From Streptomyces sp. CB01201 (GTDB lineage: Bacteria > Actinomycetota > Actinomycetes > Streptomycetales > Streptomycetaceae), in NCBI RefSeq assembly GCF_002803085.1, contig NZ_NNBJ01000002.1, positions 641,183 to 705,182 on the forward strand: a stretch of DNA of 64,000 nt. Reading direction: 5' to 3'. How positions within the stretch are numbered: position 1 is the stretch's first letter; the number at the start of each line of letters is the position of its first letter. Made by a program: the position numbers and the translations under genes. The notes under the pieces were generated by a model. The model did no database searches. It was not told the DNA's origin and saw nothing but the letters and a program-made list of their open reading frames with translations. This document shows positions 31,540 to 40,089 of the stretch, piece after piece.

Positions 31540-32655
31540 TCAGGCCCGGGACTTCTCAAGGGACGCGGTGACGACGTCGAGCAGACGCTGCCACGAGGCC
31601 AACGCCTCCTCGTGGTCGGCCGCTTCGAGCCCGCGCGCCAGGTCGTCCAGCGCGATGCCGAGAGCCGCCAGGGAGTCGAGCGTCTGCCGGACCTCCGGCC
31701 CGATCGCGCCGTCCCGCTGGATGCTCTGGGTACGGCCGTGGTCGGCGACCGCCCACAGGAGCTGCTCGGGCATGGCGGCGACGGTGCCCGGAGCGAACAG
31801 GCCGTCCGCGTAGTGGGTGTCGCGGTACGCGGCGTCGTGCACCGTCGTCCCCGCCCACAGCAGCCGCTGGCGCCGGGCCCCGAGCCGTGCGTAGGACTGC
31901 CAGGCGTCGCTCTCGTACGTCGCCCGGTGGCGCGCGAGGACGAGCCGGGCGACGGCCAGGGCCGCCTTGCCGCGCAGCTCCTGTGCCGGGCCGGTGGCGA
32001 GGGCGTCGAGCCGTGGATCCACCGCGCGGGCGATCGGGCCGACGTGGAACGACACCACGGAGTGGATGCGGGCGAGCGGCCGGCCCGCCCGCGCGGCCAG
32101 CTCCAGGCCGGCCAGATGCGCCTCGGCGACCTGCTGGTAGCGCTCGGCGGAGAAGACGGGCGTGGCGTTGACCCCGATGCCCTCGGCGACACACGCGGTG
32201 ATGGACTCCAGGCCCGAGTCGGTGGCCGGGATCTTGATCAGCAGGTTGGGCCGGTCGACCTCCCGCCACAGCCGCCGGGCCGCGTCCACGGTCGCCGCGC
32301 TGTCGTCGGCGAGCCGGGGGTCGATGTCGACCGATACGAGACCGGTCGTGCCGCGCCGTGCCAGGTGGACCGGCATCAGTACGTCGCAGGCGGCTCGGAA
32401 GTCGTGGCCCGCCAGTTCCCGGATGGCCTGGTCGGCGGAGACGTCACGGGCCGCGAGCCCGCGCAGCTGTTCCGCGTAGGAGGAGCCGGTGCCCACCGCG
32501 TGGAGGAACAGCGCCGGGTTCGTCGTCACACCCGAAACACCCCAGTCCCGGACCAGGGCGGCCAGGGCGCCGCTGCGCAGGAGGAAGCGGCTGACGCCGT
32601 CGAGCCAGAAGAGGATCCCCGCGTCGGAGAGCTGGCGCAGCCGTTGCGCGGTCAT
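31540..32655 (-). CDS. tal: Transaldolase
   Basis: Transaldolase moves a dihydroxyacetone unit between sugar phosphates in the pentose phosphate pathway. The 371-residue protein fits the larger actinobacterial TalB-type class. Motifs: FWLDGVSRFLL near the N terminus, SGVTTNPALFLHAV, the Schiff-base lysine in NLLIKIPATDSGLESI, GIGVNATPVFSAERY, and a C-terminal PEQLL segment. ATG 32655 starts MTAQRLRQLSDAG; a TTG fifteen bases upstream is possible. It is not with transketolase or glucose-6-phosphate dehydrogenase, so it is probably a second, solitary paralogue. Confidence 0.93.
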   Translation of the reverse strand: MTAQRLRQLSDAGILFWLDGVSRFLLRSGALAALVRDWGVSGVTTNPALFLHAVGTGSSYAEQLRGLAARDVSADQAIRELAGHDFRAACDVLMPVHLARRGTTGLVSVDIDPRLADDSAATVDAARRLWREVDRPNLLIKIPATDSGLESITACVAEGIGVNATPVFSAERYQQVAEAHLAGLELAARAGRPLARIHSVVSFHVGPIARAVDPRLDALATGPAQELRGKAALAVARLVLARHRATYESDAWQSYARLGARRQRLLWAGTTVHDAAYRDTHYADGLFAPGTVAAMPEQLLWAVADHGRTQSIQRDGAIGPEVRQTLDSLAALGIALDDLARGLEAADHEEALASWQRLLDVVTASLEKSRA

Positions 32656-33050
32656 CCGGTGTGCCCGCAAGCGGTGACGCGGTGGTGGCGCGTGTTCCGG
32701 GCGCCGGCCCGGGAGGTGGGGTCGGGTTGTGCGGTCACCGTGCGGTCAGGGCTCCTTCGGACTACGGCTGGGTCGGACAACAGGTGCGGGGACGCCGGGT
32801 GCCGGCTCCCACCGGGTCCCGGAAGAGACCGGGGCCGGGGAACGCGGCCGGGAGCCGGAGGGTGGCCCGGGCGGCGCGGGGGATCACGTGCACAGACTGA
32901 CCCTGGCCCATGGCGCGGGGAACCAAAAGGGGACGGACCGGATTCCGTCAAGTGCCCGGCGGTCGCACGCCGCGTCGGCCGGCGGACCCCGGCACGGCCG
33001 GTGACCAGCACCGCGCGGGGCGTCGGCGCCGCCCTGCGGCGGATGCCCGG
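32656..33050. other. Gene-free gap between transaldolase and PucR regulator
   Basis: I see no gene, no clear terminator and no complete dispersed-repeat module in these 395 bases. They should contain the transaldolase promoter and the 3' end of the PucR-type transcript. Confidence 0.4.
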
Positions 33051-35003
33051 CTATGCCTCCGGGGCTGTGCCGGGCCGGGCGCCGGGGGCCGTCGGCCGTT
33101 GCCGGCTCAGCACCTCGCGGGCCCGTACCAGGCGCAGGGCGAGCTGGACCTCCACGGCCTGCTCGCCCTTCTGCCAGCCGGCGCCGAGCAGTTCGGTGAT
33201 CCGGTCGAGGCGGCGGGCCACGGTGTTGGCGTGGATGTACAGGGACTCCGCTGCGCGGGTGGGGCTCTGGCCCGAGGCGAAGTACGCCTCCACGGTCCCG
33301 ACGAGGTCGACACCGCGTTCCGCGGAGTGGTCGAGGAGCGGCCCGATGGCCGAGGAGACGAAGCCGTCGACGTCACGGTCGTCGGAGAGCAGCAGCCCGA
33401 GGAAGCCGAGGTCGGCCATGGAGGCGGCGCTGCCGGCCTTGCCCAGGATGGCCAGTGCGTCCAGGCAGCGCTGCGCCTCCTGGTAGACCCGGGCCACCGA
33501 GGCGAATCCGGTGGCGGGTCCGGCGGCGCCGACGGTGACGGGCTGGAGCAGGACGGGCGAAAGCTCGTCGGACACCGCGCGTGCGGCGGCCGAGGGGTCG
33601 GAGCCGGGCAGCAGGAGCACGATGCGGCCGTCCCGCACGGTCTTGAGCCCGTGGTGGCGGTGGCTGTAGAACGACGCCCACATGACGGCTTCGCCCTGCT
33701 CGCTGCCCTCGGGCCGGATCACCACGACGACATAGGGCTCGTCGAGGCCGACCTGGAGCCGCTGGGCGCGCGCGGCGAGCCGGTGGGGGGCGCGCAGGGG
33801 CACGGCGAGCAGCTCGTCGAAGAACTCGTCACGGACCGGACCGGCCGCGACCGCCGTGCTGCGCTGGACGACGAGCAGCATGGCCACGGCCTGCCCGGCG
33901 AAACGGAGGAACCGCCGGGCGGCGGAGTCGAGTTGGCCGGCCGGGCGGAGCAGCACGATGCCGAGGTTCTCGGCACCCGCACTGACCGGGGTCGCCCAGA
34001 GGTCCGGCGCGAGAGCGATGGGCCCGCGCGCGGCGTGCACCTCCAGAACGGCGCGGTCCGTCAACGCGTCGGTGATGCCGGAGGTCTCGCCGGACGAGGT
34101 CAGGACCCTGCCGTAGGCGTCGCACACCACCGTCGCGCCGTCCAGTGCCTGGGCCACCGCGCCGGCGAGCTGATGCAGATCGCTCCCGTCGAGGACGAGG
34201 CAGGCCAGCCGGGACTGGGAGTCCCCGAGGTCCGTCGTGCGGGCGATGGCGGCCTGTGCGCGCGCGACCTCGGCCTCCAGCGCGGAGATCTCCGTCTGCG
34301 TACGGTCCAGGAGTTCGGCCTTCTCCAGGGCGACGGAGGCGAAGTCGGCCAGCGAGCGCATCACGCTGATCTCGTCCGGCGTGAAGTGCCGCACCCAGCG
34401 GTTCGCCCCGTAGAGCACGCCGATGGGTGCGTTCCCCCGGATGATCGGCACCGAGACGATGGCGGAGAGGCCCTCGGCACGCACCACCTCGTCGACCTCT
34501 TCCCAGTGCGGGATGCGGTCGTCGTTGAGGTAGTCCGTGGTCCAGAACGGTGCGCCCGTGGCGGTGACCAGTTCGCTCAGCCCGCGCTGCTTGCGCACCA
34601 CGAGGCCGGTGTTGAGGGCCGTCGTGTCCCCGTCCGAGTTGTGGATGTAGAAGGTGTCGTCGGCGTCGCGCAGGCTGACGTACGCCATGTCGAAGTCGAG
34701 GAGCCTGCGGGCGCGGCTCGTGACCACCCTGAGCAGGGTGTCGGGGCCGGCCGGCGCGGCCATGTCGTGGACGGTGTCCACGAGTCCCGTCATGAAGGTC
34801 TCGCGGCGCCGGCGCTGGCTGACCGAGGCCTGGACGTCGAGTGCCAGGTGCGTGGCCTGCTGAAGCTCGGCGAGCCGCTCCGCGGGGAGCTGTTGGCGCT
34901 GAGCGCGCTGGAGCAGTTCGTGGAACCGGTCGGGCGGCGAATCCCGGGCGAGGAGTTCCAGTACGGCAAGTGTCGGGACACCGTTGGATTCCTCGCTCTT
35001 CAC
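33051..35003 (-). CDS. GAF-domain PucR/CdaR-type transcriptional regulator
   Basis: This 650-residue regulator has an N-terminal helical region, a GAF sensor domain at about residues 75-225 (RRLLDFDMAYVSLRDADDTF, GLSAIVSVPIIRGNAPIGVL), a linking coiled coil (EKAELLDRTQTEISALEAEV), a middle domain, and a C-terminal PucR helix-turn-helix (AYFASGQSPTRAAESLYIHA, then NTVARRLDRITELLG). Such proteins activate catabolic or secondary-metabolic genes on binding a small molecule. GTG 35003 follows GAGAGG. It is divergent from the IS701-like gene, sharing a 496-bp AT-richer control region; that pairing suggests it controls the gene set 35.5-38.8 kb. Confidence 0.88.
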   Translation of the reverse strand: MKSEESNGVPTLAVLELLARDSPPDRFHELLQRAQRQQLPAERLAELQQATHLALDVQASVSQRRRRETFMTGLVDTVHDMAAPAGPDTLLRVVTSRARRLLDFDMAYVSLRDADDTFYIHNSDGDTTALNTGLVVRKQRGLSELVTATGAPFWTTDYLNDDRIPHWEEVDEVVRAEGLSAIVSVPIIRGNAPIGVLYGANRWVRHFTPDEISVMRSLADFASVALEKAELLDRTQTEISALEAEVARAQAAIARTTDLGDSQSRLACLVLDGSDLHQLAGAVAQALDGATVVCDAYGRVLTSSGETSGITDALTDRAVLEVHAARGPIALAPDLWATPVSAGAENLGIVLLRPAGQLDSAARRFLRFAGQAVAMLLVVQRSTAVAAGPVRDEFFDELLAVPLRAPHRLAARAQRLQVGLDEPYVVVVIRPEGSEQGEAVMWASFYSHRHHGLKTVRDGRIVLLLPGSDPSAAARAVSDELSPVLLQPVTVGAAGPATGFASVARVYQEAQRCLDALAILGKAGSAASMADLGFLGLLLSDDRDVDGFVSSAIGPLLDHSAERGVDLVGTVEAYFASGQSPTRAAESLYIHANTVARRLDRITELLGAGWQKGEQAVEVQLALRLVRAREVLSRQRPTAPGARPGTAPEA

Positions 35004-35499
35004 CCTGCCTCTCCCTCAAGATCTCAAATGTGTGAGCCGGTTGAGCGTATGGGGAGCCGTAGGGCGAGTCAAGGCGCTGACCTGGAAGTTTACGTTTGCC
35101 ATGTGGTTGCAACATCACGCGGCGGCGATGCGGTGTTGCGGGGCCACCTTTTGTCCGGCCCGCCGACCCGGCGACGATCGTCAAGGGGTGGGAACAGTGC
35201 GCCAGTGGACCACTGCCGGCGTGTAGCGCATTCCTCTGGAGATCGGTTCGGCGATTGAACCGCGCGATGCAGAGATGGAATGTCCTTATCGAATGGAGAA
35301 ATTGAGAAAAGAACTCGCGCGCCTTTTGGCCGACAATTGCAACATCACCGGGCTGGAGACGGTACCGGGGCTGCCTGGGGGTGGCGGGACCACCACCGGC
35401 CGCCTCGGCGGGGGCACCTCCACACCTGGTCCGGACCGGCCGGGCGGAGCGAGGCTTGAGGAACGGTCGAGAGATCACAGCATCAGAGGGGGAGATCCC
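35004..35499. promoter_or_regulatory. AT-richer divergent control region with an open N-terminal extension
   Basis: This 496-bp region lies between the PucR-type gene (leftward) and the IS701-like gene (rightward). It is visibly richer in A and T than the surroundings around 35250-35350. From ATG 35293 the frame is open into the IS701-like gene, beginning MEKLRKELARLLADNCNITG and continuing as a Gly/Thr/Pro-rich stretch. There is no good ribosome-binding site there, so I treat it as non-coding by default; a short leader peptide is possible. Confidence 0.4.
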
Positions 35500-36789
35500 G
35501 TGGTTGTCTCTGTCAGCAGAACGAGGGTGGCGCACGAGCGGTCCCGGTCCGCCGTTCCGTCCCGGTCGGCCATTCCGTCCGGGTCCGCCGTTCCGTCCGG
35601 GTCCGCCGGGCTGTCGGACGCGCGGGAAGCGGTGACCCGGGGGCTGAGCGACGTGCTGTTCGCGTCGTTCGCGCGCCGGGACCAGCGCCGCAAGGGAGAG
35701 CAGTACCTGCGCGGACTGCTGGGGACCGAGGGCCGCAAGTCCATCCGGAACATCGCCGCGCAGGTGGGCGGCCCGGCCACCGAGCAGAGCCTGCACCACT
35801 TCATCAGCAGTTCCACCTGGGACTGGATGCCGGTGCGCGAGGCCCTCGCCGGATACCTCGCACGGCTCGCCGCGCCGCAGGCCTGGGTGGTGCACCCGAT
35901 GCCGATCCCCAAGGCGGGCGACCAGTCGGTGGGCGTGGACTACGGAGTGGACCCCTGCACCGGTGTCTTCCGGGGGCAGCGGGCCTTCGGCGTCTGGTAC
36001 GCCGGCGAGACGCTCAACACCCCGGTCAGCTGGCGCCTGTTCCTGCCGGGCCTCTGGGTCGGCGACGCGGAGCGGCGGCGCCAGGCCGAGATCCCCGACG
36101 CGGTGGGTCCCGAGAGCCTGGAGCAGTGTGCGGCGGCGGCCGTGCTGGAGATGCTCGGTTCCTGGCGGGTGCCCGCCCGCCCGGTGGTCCTCAACACCCA
36201 CATCAACCGGATCGGCGACACCGTCGACCGCTTCAGCGCCGCCGGGGTCCCCGTGATCGCCAGGATCCGCGGCACGGCCCAACTCCTGATGGGCGACCCG
36301 GCGTTGCCCGGATACGACGGAGGACCGCTGGAGGCCCAGCGGATCCTCGCGGGCGTGCGCGGGCTGCGCAGGCCCGTCGGAGCCGAGGGGCACCCCGACC
36401 GGCTCGCCGGACCCGGCGGCACGCTGGCCGTGGCGGTCCGGGTCGCGCGGGTGGGGGAGCTGCCGCGTCACCCCAGGGCCGGTGCGGCCGACGGCCCCGG
36501 CGACCTCCTCCTGGTGGGGGAGTGGCAGGACCCGCAGGGGCCGCCCTCGGCCGTGTGGGTCACCAACATGACGTCGGTGCCCGCCGGGGCGCTGCTGCGG
36601 CTGACCCGGCTGGGCGGCCGGGCCTGCCAGGACCTCACCGCCGCGGGCGCGGACGTGGGGCTCAAGGACTTCGAGGGCCGGTCCTTCCGCGGCTGGCACC
36701 GGCACATGACCCTCGCCTCCGCCGCCTACACCGTGACGGCTCTGGCCGGCATGGGCGGGATCTCGCCAAATGCCGTGGACGCGGCGTGA
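35500..36789 (+). CDS. IS701-like DDE transposase homologue, catalytic residues apparently lost
   Basis: The 429-residue product (GTG start, GGGGGAG five bases upstream) resembles IS701-family transposases: RKGEQYLRGLLGTEGRKSIRNIA and SLHHFISSSTWDW are family landmarks. In active members the next block reads as an Asp-containing strand before PKKG-SVGV; here it is VVHPMPIPKAGDQSVGV, with His-Pro in place of Asp. The second block, normally with Asp, is VVLNTHINRIGD. The DDE site is therefore probably dead. No terminal inverted repeats are evident, and the gene keeps clean host-like codon usage and a good ribosome-binding site. A domesticated, perhaps regulatory, protein fits better than a decaying transposase. 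Confidence 0.7.
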   Translation: MVVSVSRTRVAHERSRSAVPSRSAIPSGSAVPSGSAGLSDAREAVTRGLSDVLFASFARRDQRRKGEQYLRGLLGTEGRKSIRNIAAQVGGPATEQSLHHFISSSTWDWMPVREALAGYLARLAAPQAWVVHPMPIPKAGDQSVGVDYGVDPCTGVFRGQRAFGVWYAGETLNTPVSWRLFLPGLWVGDAERRRQAEIPDAVGPESLEQCAAAAVLEMLGSWRVPARPVVLNTHINRIGDTVDRFSAAGVPVIARIRGTAQLLMGDPALPGYDGGPLEAQRILAGVRGLRRPVGAEGHPDRLAGPGGTLAVAVRVARVGELPRHPRAGAADGPGDLLLVGEWQDPQGPPSAVWVTNMTSVPAGALLRLTRLGGRACQDLTAAGADVGLKDFEGRSFRGWHRHMTLASAAYTVTALAGMGGISPNAVDAA

Positions 36790-37022
36790 CTTGACGGACT
36801 CCGGGCCACCTGGCGGTCGACCTGCTCACGCCGTTGGGCTTGAACAAACGGCACGGCTTGTCGCTGTCCCGGGCCGAACTTCGTGCGGCCGCCGAGCGCA
36901 TGGCACGGGACTTCGCGATGCCGAACGCGTCAGCGGGCTCCCCACCGAGCCCGCCGGAGCGACTTGACATAGTGCCATGCGGACCGTCGCCAGTCGCGGG
37001 CCACCCGAGCAGAGTTCAACCC

Positions 37023-37310
37023 GTGAGCGAAAAGCTTGAGGAAACCTCGGACGCAACAGCGGGGAAATCCCGAGAGATTGCGGCCGCCCGCATCACGATC
37101 TGGCACGGCGAGGAGTTCGACACCCTGAGGCCGCTGCTTGCAGACGCATCCGAATATCTCGCACCACTGGCCCGCCCAGACGGCGCGGCCGCGCTCCGGA
37201 AATCCCTGGATTCCTGTTTCGCCCTGCACACCACAATCGCGCTGCCCTCTCCGGTGGCGAACTGGATTCATGTCGAGGACGGAAAGATCGACAGGATCCG
37301 AGCGGTGTAG
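37023..37310 (+). CDS. NTF2/SnoaL-like protein, possibly truncated
   Basis: The predicted product has 95 residues from a GTG start without a clear ribosome-binding site. The C-terminal part, ALHTTIALPSPVANWIHVED followed by GKIDRIRAV, is typical of SnoaL-like/NTF2-fold proteins, which in full length continue with a conserved Asp-Pro-Arg end that is missing here. The upstream 190 bases are also open in the same frame (from TTG 36834) but lack family similarity. It may be a shortened or decaying member. Most SnoaL-like proteins bind or cyclise small hydrophobic ligands; no activity is claimed. Confidence 0.5.
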   Translation: MSEKLEETSDATAGKSREIAAARITIWHGEEFDTLRPLLADASEYLAPLARPDGAAALRKSLDSCFALHTTIALPSPVANWIHVEDGKIDRIRAV

Positions 37311-37315
37311 GGCCC

Positions 37316-37343
37316 GGGCTGGGCACAGGTACAGGCCCAGCCC
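37316..37343 (+). terminator. Hairpin after the NTF2-like gene
   Basis: GGGCTGGGC at 37316-37324 is exactly complementary to GCCCAGCCC at 37335-37343, with a 10-base loop. Five bases past the stop codon, likely a terminator or attenuator ahead of the MFS gene. Confidence 0.6.
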
Positions 37344-37574
37344 CTGAGCATCCGGCTGGTGCAGAGCGTCCCGCGGCTGATCGAGGCGATCCGGCGCCCG
37401 ACCTCTCGACCTTCGTCTATTCCGCTATTCCGCGTGGGGCCGAAAGCCCGCCTGATCCTCCGGTCCCGTCCGGGCCGTCCCCTTCGCACTTCCCCAGCGG
37501 CCCGCCGGCGATCCGGCGCGGCCGACGCCGATCAAATTTTCCCCATCCAGCCCTTCGACGGTGGTGTTCCTTTC

Positions 37575-38816
37575 ATGAGCTCGACACAATCACCCTCACA
37601 AACCGGCACGGCGGCCTCCGCGGCCCCCGCGGTGAAGAAGGCATCGGCCTCGGCCATTGCCTGGCTTTCGTTCACGACCATGTTCGTGATCGGAACCGAC
37701 ACCTTCCTCGTCGCCCCGATGCTGCCCACGCTTTCCCGCAGTTTCGATGTCTCCACGAGCATGTCGGGGTGGATGGTCAGCGCGTACGCCCTCGGCTTCG
37801 CCCTCTTCGCGCTGGTGGCCGGTCCTCTCTCGGACGGCCGCAACCGGCGCAGCGTGCTCCTCCTCGGCTTTGCCGGATTCACGATCGCGACCGCTCTGTG
37901 CGGCGTCGCGCCCGGCTTCTGGGGCATGATCGTCTTCCGGGTGCTGGCCGGCATGTCGGCCGCCCTGGTCACCCCGCAGCTGTGGGCGTCCATCCCGGTC
38001 CTGGTGCCGGGCGACGCCATCGTGAAGACCATGGGTCTGGCGGGCGCCGGCATGTCCATCTCGCAGGTGGTCGGCGTTCCGATCGGCGGGTGGCTGGCGG
38101 CCAGCTCCTGGCACGTGCCGTTCTTCGCGGTGGCCGGGCTCTCGGCCGTCGTGTGGTTCCTGCTGTTCCGGGTCTTCCCGTCGGTGCCCGCTTACCCGTC
38201 GGCCAGCGGCGGCTTCTTCTCGGTGTACGCGGGACTGTTCCGCTCCCGCACGTTCACCTGGTACCTGGTGGGCTATCTCGCCTACCAGACCGGGGTGTTC
38301 GAGACGATCTCGTTCATCGGGTCCTGGCTCTCCAAGGACTTCGGACTCGGGGTCAGCGCGATCGGCGCCGCCATGATGGCCCTGGGCGTCGGCATGGCGA
38401 CCACCTCGATCTTCGGCAGCCACGTCATCGAGCGGCTGGGTGAACAGCGCACGCTCGCCTGGGCGTTCGTGGCGCTGATCGTCATCTACGGCGCGGTCCC
38501 CTTCGCCCCGAACCTGGCCGCCGCGATCACCCTCCTGGCCCTCGGCTCGGCGGTGCTCGGCCTCAACTACCCCATCTTCATGGCGATGCTGCTCTCCCAG
38601 ACCACCGCCGCACGCGGCACGGTCTCCTCGCTCGCGACGACGGCGCTGTACGTCGGCACCACGATCGGCGGCTTCGCGGGCGGCATCCTGCTCTCCAAGT
38701 TCGACGGCTTCTACGGGGTCTCCGGATTCACCGTGGCGGCCCTCGTGATCGCCGCGCTCGTCTTCACCGCGTCCGGAACCTTCCGGGCGAAGGAGGCGGA
38801 GCCCGCGGCCGTCTGA
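37575..38816 (+). CDS. MFS drug/proton antiporter
   Basis: This 413-residue major facilitator transporter has twelve predicted helices. Loop 2-3 carries the signature GPLSDGRNRRSVLL, and helix 5 has the antiporter motif MSISQVVGVPIGGWLAA, so it is a DHA1-type exporter of small organic compounds. A short Ser/Thr/Ala-rich N terminus precedes helix 1 (IAWLSFTTMFVIGTDTFLVAPML). The start is ATG 37575 with a weak ribosome-binding site. It follows the PucR/IS701-like/NTF2-like genes, so export of a product or toxin sensed by the regulator is a reasonable guess. Confidence 0.88.
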   Translation: MSSTQSPSQTGTAASAAPAVKKASASAIAWLSFTTMFVIGTDTFLVAPMLPTLSRSFDVSTSMSGWMVSAYALGFALFALVAGPLSDGRNRRSVLLLGFAGFTIATALCGVAPGFWGMIVFRVLAGMSAALVTPQLWASIPVLVPGDAIVKTMGLAGAGMSISQVVGVPIGGWLAASSWHVPFFAVAGLSAVVWFLLFRVFPSVPAYPSASGGFFSVYAGLFRSRTFTWYLVGYLAYQTGVFETISFIGSWLSKDFGLGVSAIGAAMMALGVGMATTSIFGSHVIERLGEQRTLAWAFVALIVIYGAVPFAPNLAAAITLLALGSAVLGLNYPIFMAMLLSQTTAARGTVSSLATTALYVGTTIGGFAGGILLSKFDGFYGVSGFTVAALVIAALVFTASGTFRAKEAEPAAV

Positions 38817-39139
38817 CCCGGGTCGGGCAGGCTCGGGCGTCGGGGGGTGCGGACCGGCGGTCCGGGTCTGCCGGGCTCGCACGTCCGTCGCCGAGAACAT
38901 CAGGTCCGAAGCCCCCGGGGCCCGAGGCTCCGGGGGTGGGAACCGACTCGCGCGGCGGTCGGACTTCACGGGGGATCGCTGACCTGATCAGTGCCCCGAT
39001 CATCGACGCGCTTACGCGCGGTCACCCTTGCATACCCCTCCCCTCAGGGTGAAGATCCTCCTTAGGCAGTACGCCGGTTTCTTTGCGTGCCCATTACCCT
39101 TGACGACAAGGCCGCGCACGGTGGCCATGGAGGAGTGAG
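38817..39139. other. Gap between MFS gene and Bax-inhibitor-like gene
   Basis: No gene is seen in these 323 bases. A small GC hairpin (CCCCCGG.../CCGGGGG) lies near 38910-38935 and could end MFS transcription. A -10-like TACCCT at 39095-39100 may belong to the promoter of the gene at 39140. Confidence 0.4.
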
Positions 39140-40015
39140 ATGAGGAGCAGCAACCCGGTCTTCTCGCGACGGGGGTTCAGCCGCGACAACGGCTACGCCG
39201 GTTTCAACACCGCGCAGCAGCCGCAGGCCGGGGGCAACCCGTACGCGCAGGCGCCCACGAACCCGTACGCCACGAACCCGTACGCGCAGCAGGACACGCA
39301 GCAGGGCGCCCCGCAGGCACCCGCCCGCTCCGGCGTGATGACGATCGACGACGTGGTGTCGCGCACCGCGATCACGCTCGGCACGGTCGTCGCGGGTGCG
39401 GTCGTCGCGTGGCTGGCGCTGCCGGTCGACGCGGCGAACATCAGCAAGTCGTACGGCATCGCCATCGGCGCCGCGCTGATCGCGTTCGTCCTCGCCATGG
39501 TCCAGTCCTTCAAGCGCAAGCCGACGCCGGCGCTGATCCTCGGGTACGCCGCCTTCGAGGGCGTCTTCCTCGGCGTGATCAGCTCGGCCGTCACGACGCA
39601 TGTGTCGGCGGGCGCCGTACCGCAGGCGGTGCTCGGCACGATGGCGGTCTTCGCCGGCGTGCTCATCGCCTACAAGACCCGTCTGATCCGGGTCAACCGC
39701 CGCTTCACCGGCTTCGTCATGGCCGCGGCCATCGGCTTCATGCTGCTGATGCTGGTCAATCTGCTGTTCTCGGCGATCGGCGGCGGTGACGGCCTCGGCT
39801 TCCGCAGCGGTGGCCTCGGCATCCTGTTCGGAATCATCGGCATCGTGCTCGGCGCCTGCTTCCTGGCCATGGACTTCAAGCAGGTCGAGGACGGGATCAC
39901 CTACGGCGCTCCGCGCGAGGAGTCCTGGCTGGCCGCCTTCGGCCTCACCATGACCCTGGTGTGGATCTACCTGGAGGCGCTGCGGCTGATCTCCATCCTG
40001 CAAGGCAACGACTGA
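39140..40015 (+). CDS. Bax inhibitor-1/YccA-like membrane protein
   Basis: This 291-residue integral membrane protein has a Gln/Asn/Pro/Tyr-rich N-terminal 60 residues (repeats of NPYA), then seven predicted helices of the BI-1/TMBIM fold, including ALILGYAAFEGVFLGVISS and LGACFLAMDFKQVEDG, where the acidic residues correspond to the pH-sensing/ion-leak pair of the family. BI-1 proteins are calcium-leak channels in the cases studied; the role in actinobacteria is unknown. ATG 39140 is preceded by GGAGGAG. A strong bidirectional terminator follows. Confidence 0.9.
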   Translation: MRSSNPVFSRRGFSRDNGYAGFNTAQQPQAGGNPYAQAPTNPYATNPYAQQDTQQGAPQAPARSGVMTIDDVVSRTAITLGTVVAGAVVAWLALPVDAANISKSYGIAIGAALIAFVLAMVQSFKRKPTPALILGYAAFEGVFLGVISSAVTTHVSAGAVPQAVLGTMAVFAGVLIAYKTRLIRVNRRFTGFVMAAAIGFMLLMLVNLLFSAIGGGDGLGFRSGGLGILFGIIGIVLGACFLAMDFKQVEDGITYGAPREESWLAAFGLTMTLVWIYLEALRLISILQGND

Positions 40016-40036
40016 CACCACGGACGGTGAACGTCA

Positions 40037-40077
40037 CGAGGGGCCCCGCCCGGCGCACTGCCGGGCGGGGCCCCTCG
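40037..40077. terminator. Perfect 18-bp bidirectional terminator
   Basis: CGAGGGGCCCCGCCCGGC at 40037-40054 pairs without mismatch with 40060-40077 around the loop GCACT. It separates two convergent transcription units (Bax-inhibitor-like and GH64). Confidence 0.9.
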
Positions 40078-40089
40078 CCGTGTGCGGGG

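Noticed and set aside
35275..36789. Active insertion sequence
   Set aside because: Apparent loss of catalytic residues, no terminal inverted repeats or target duplication seen, and a host-like ribosome-binding site.
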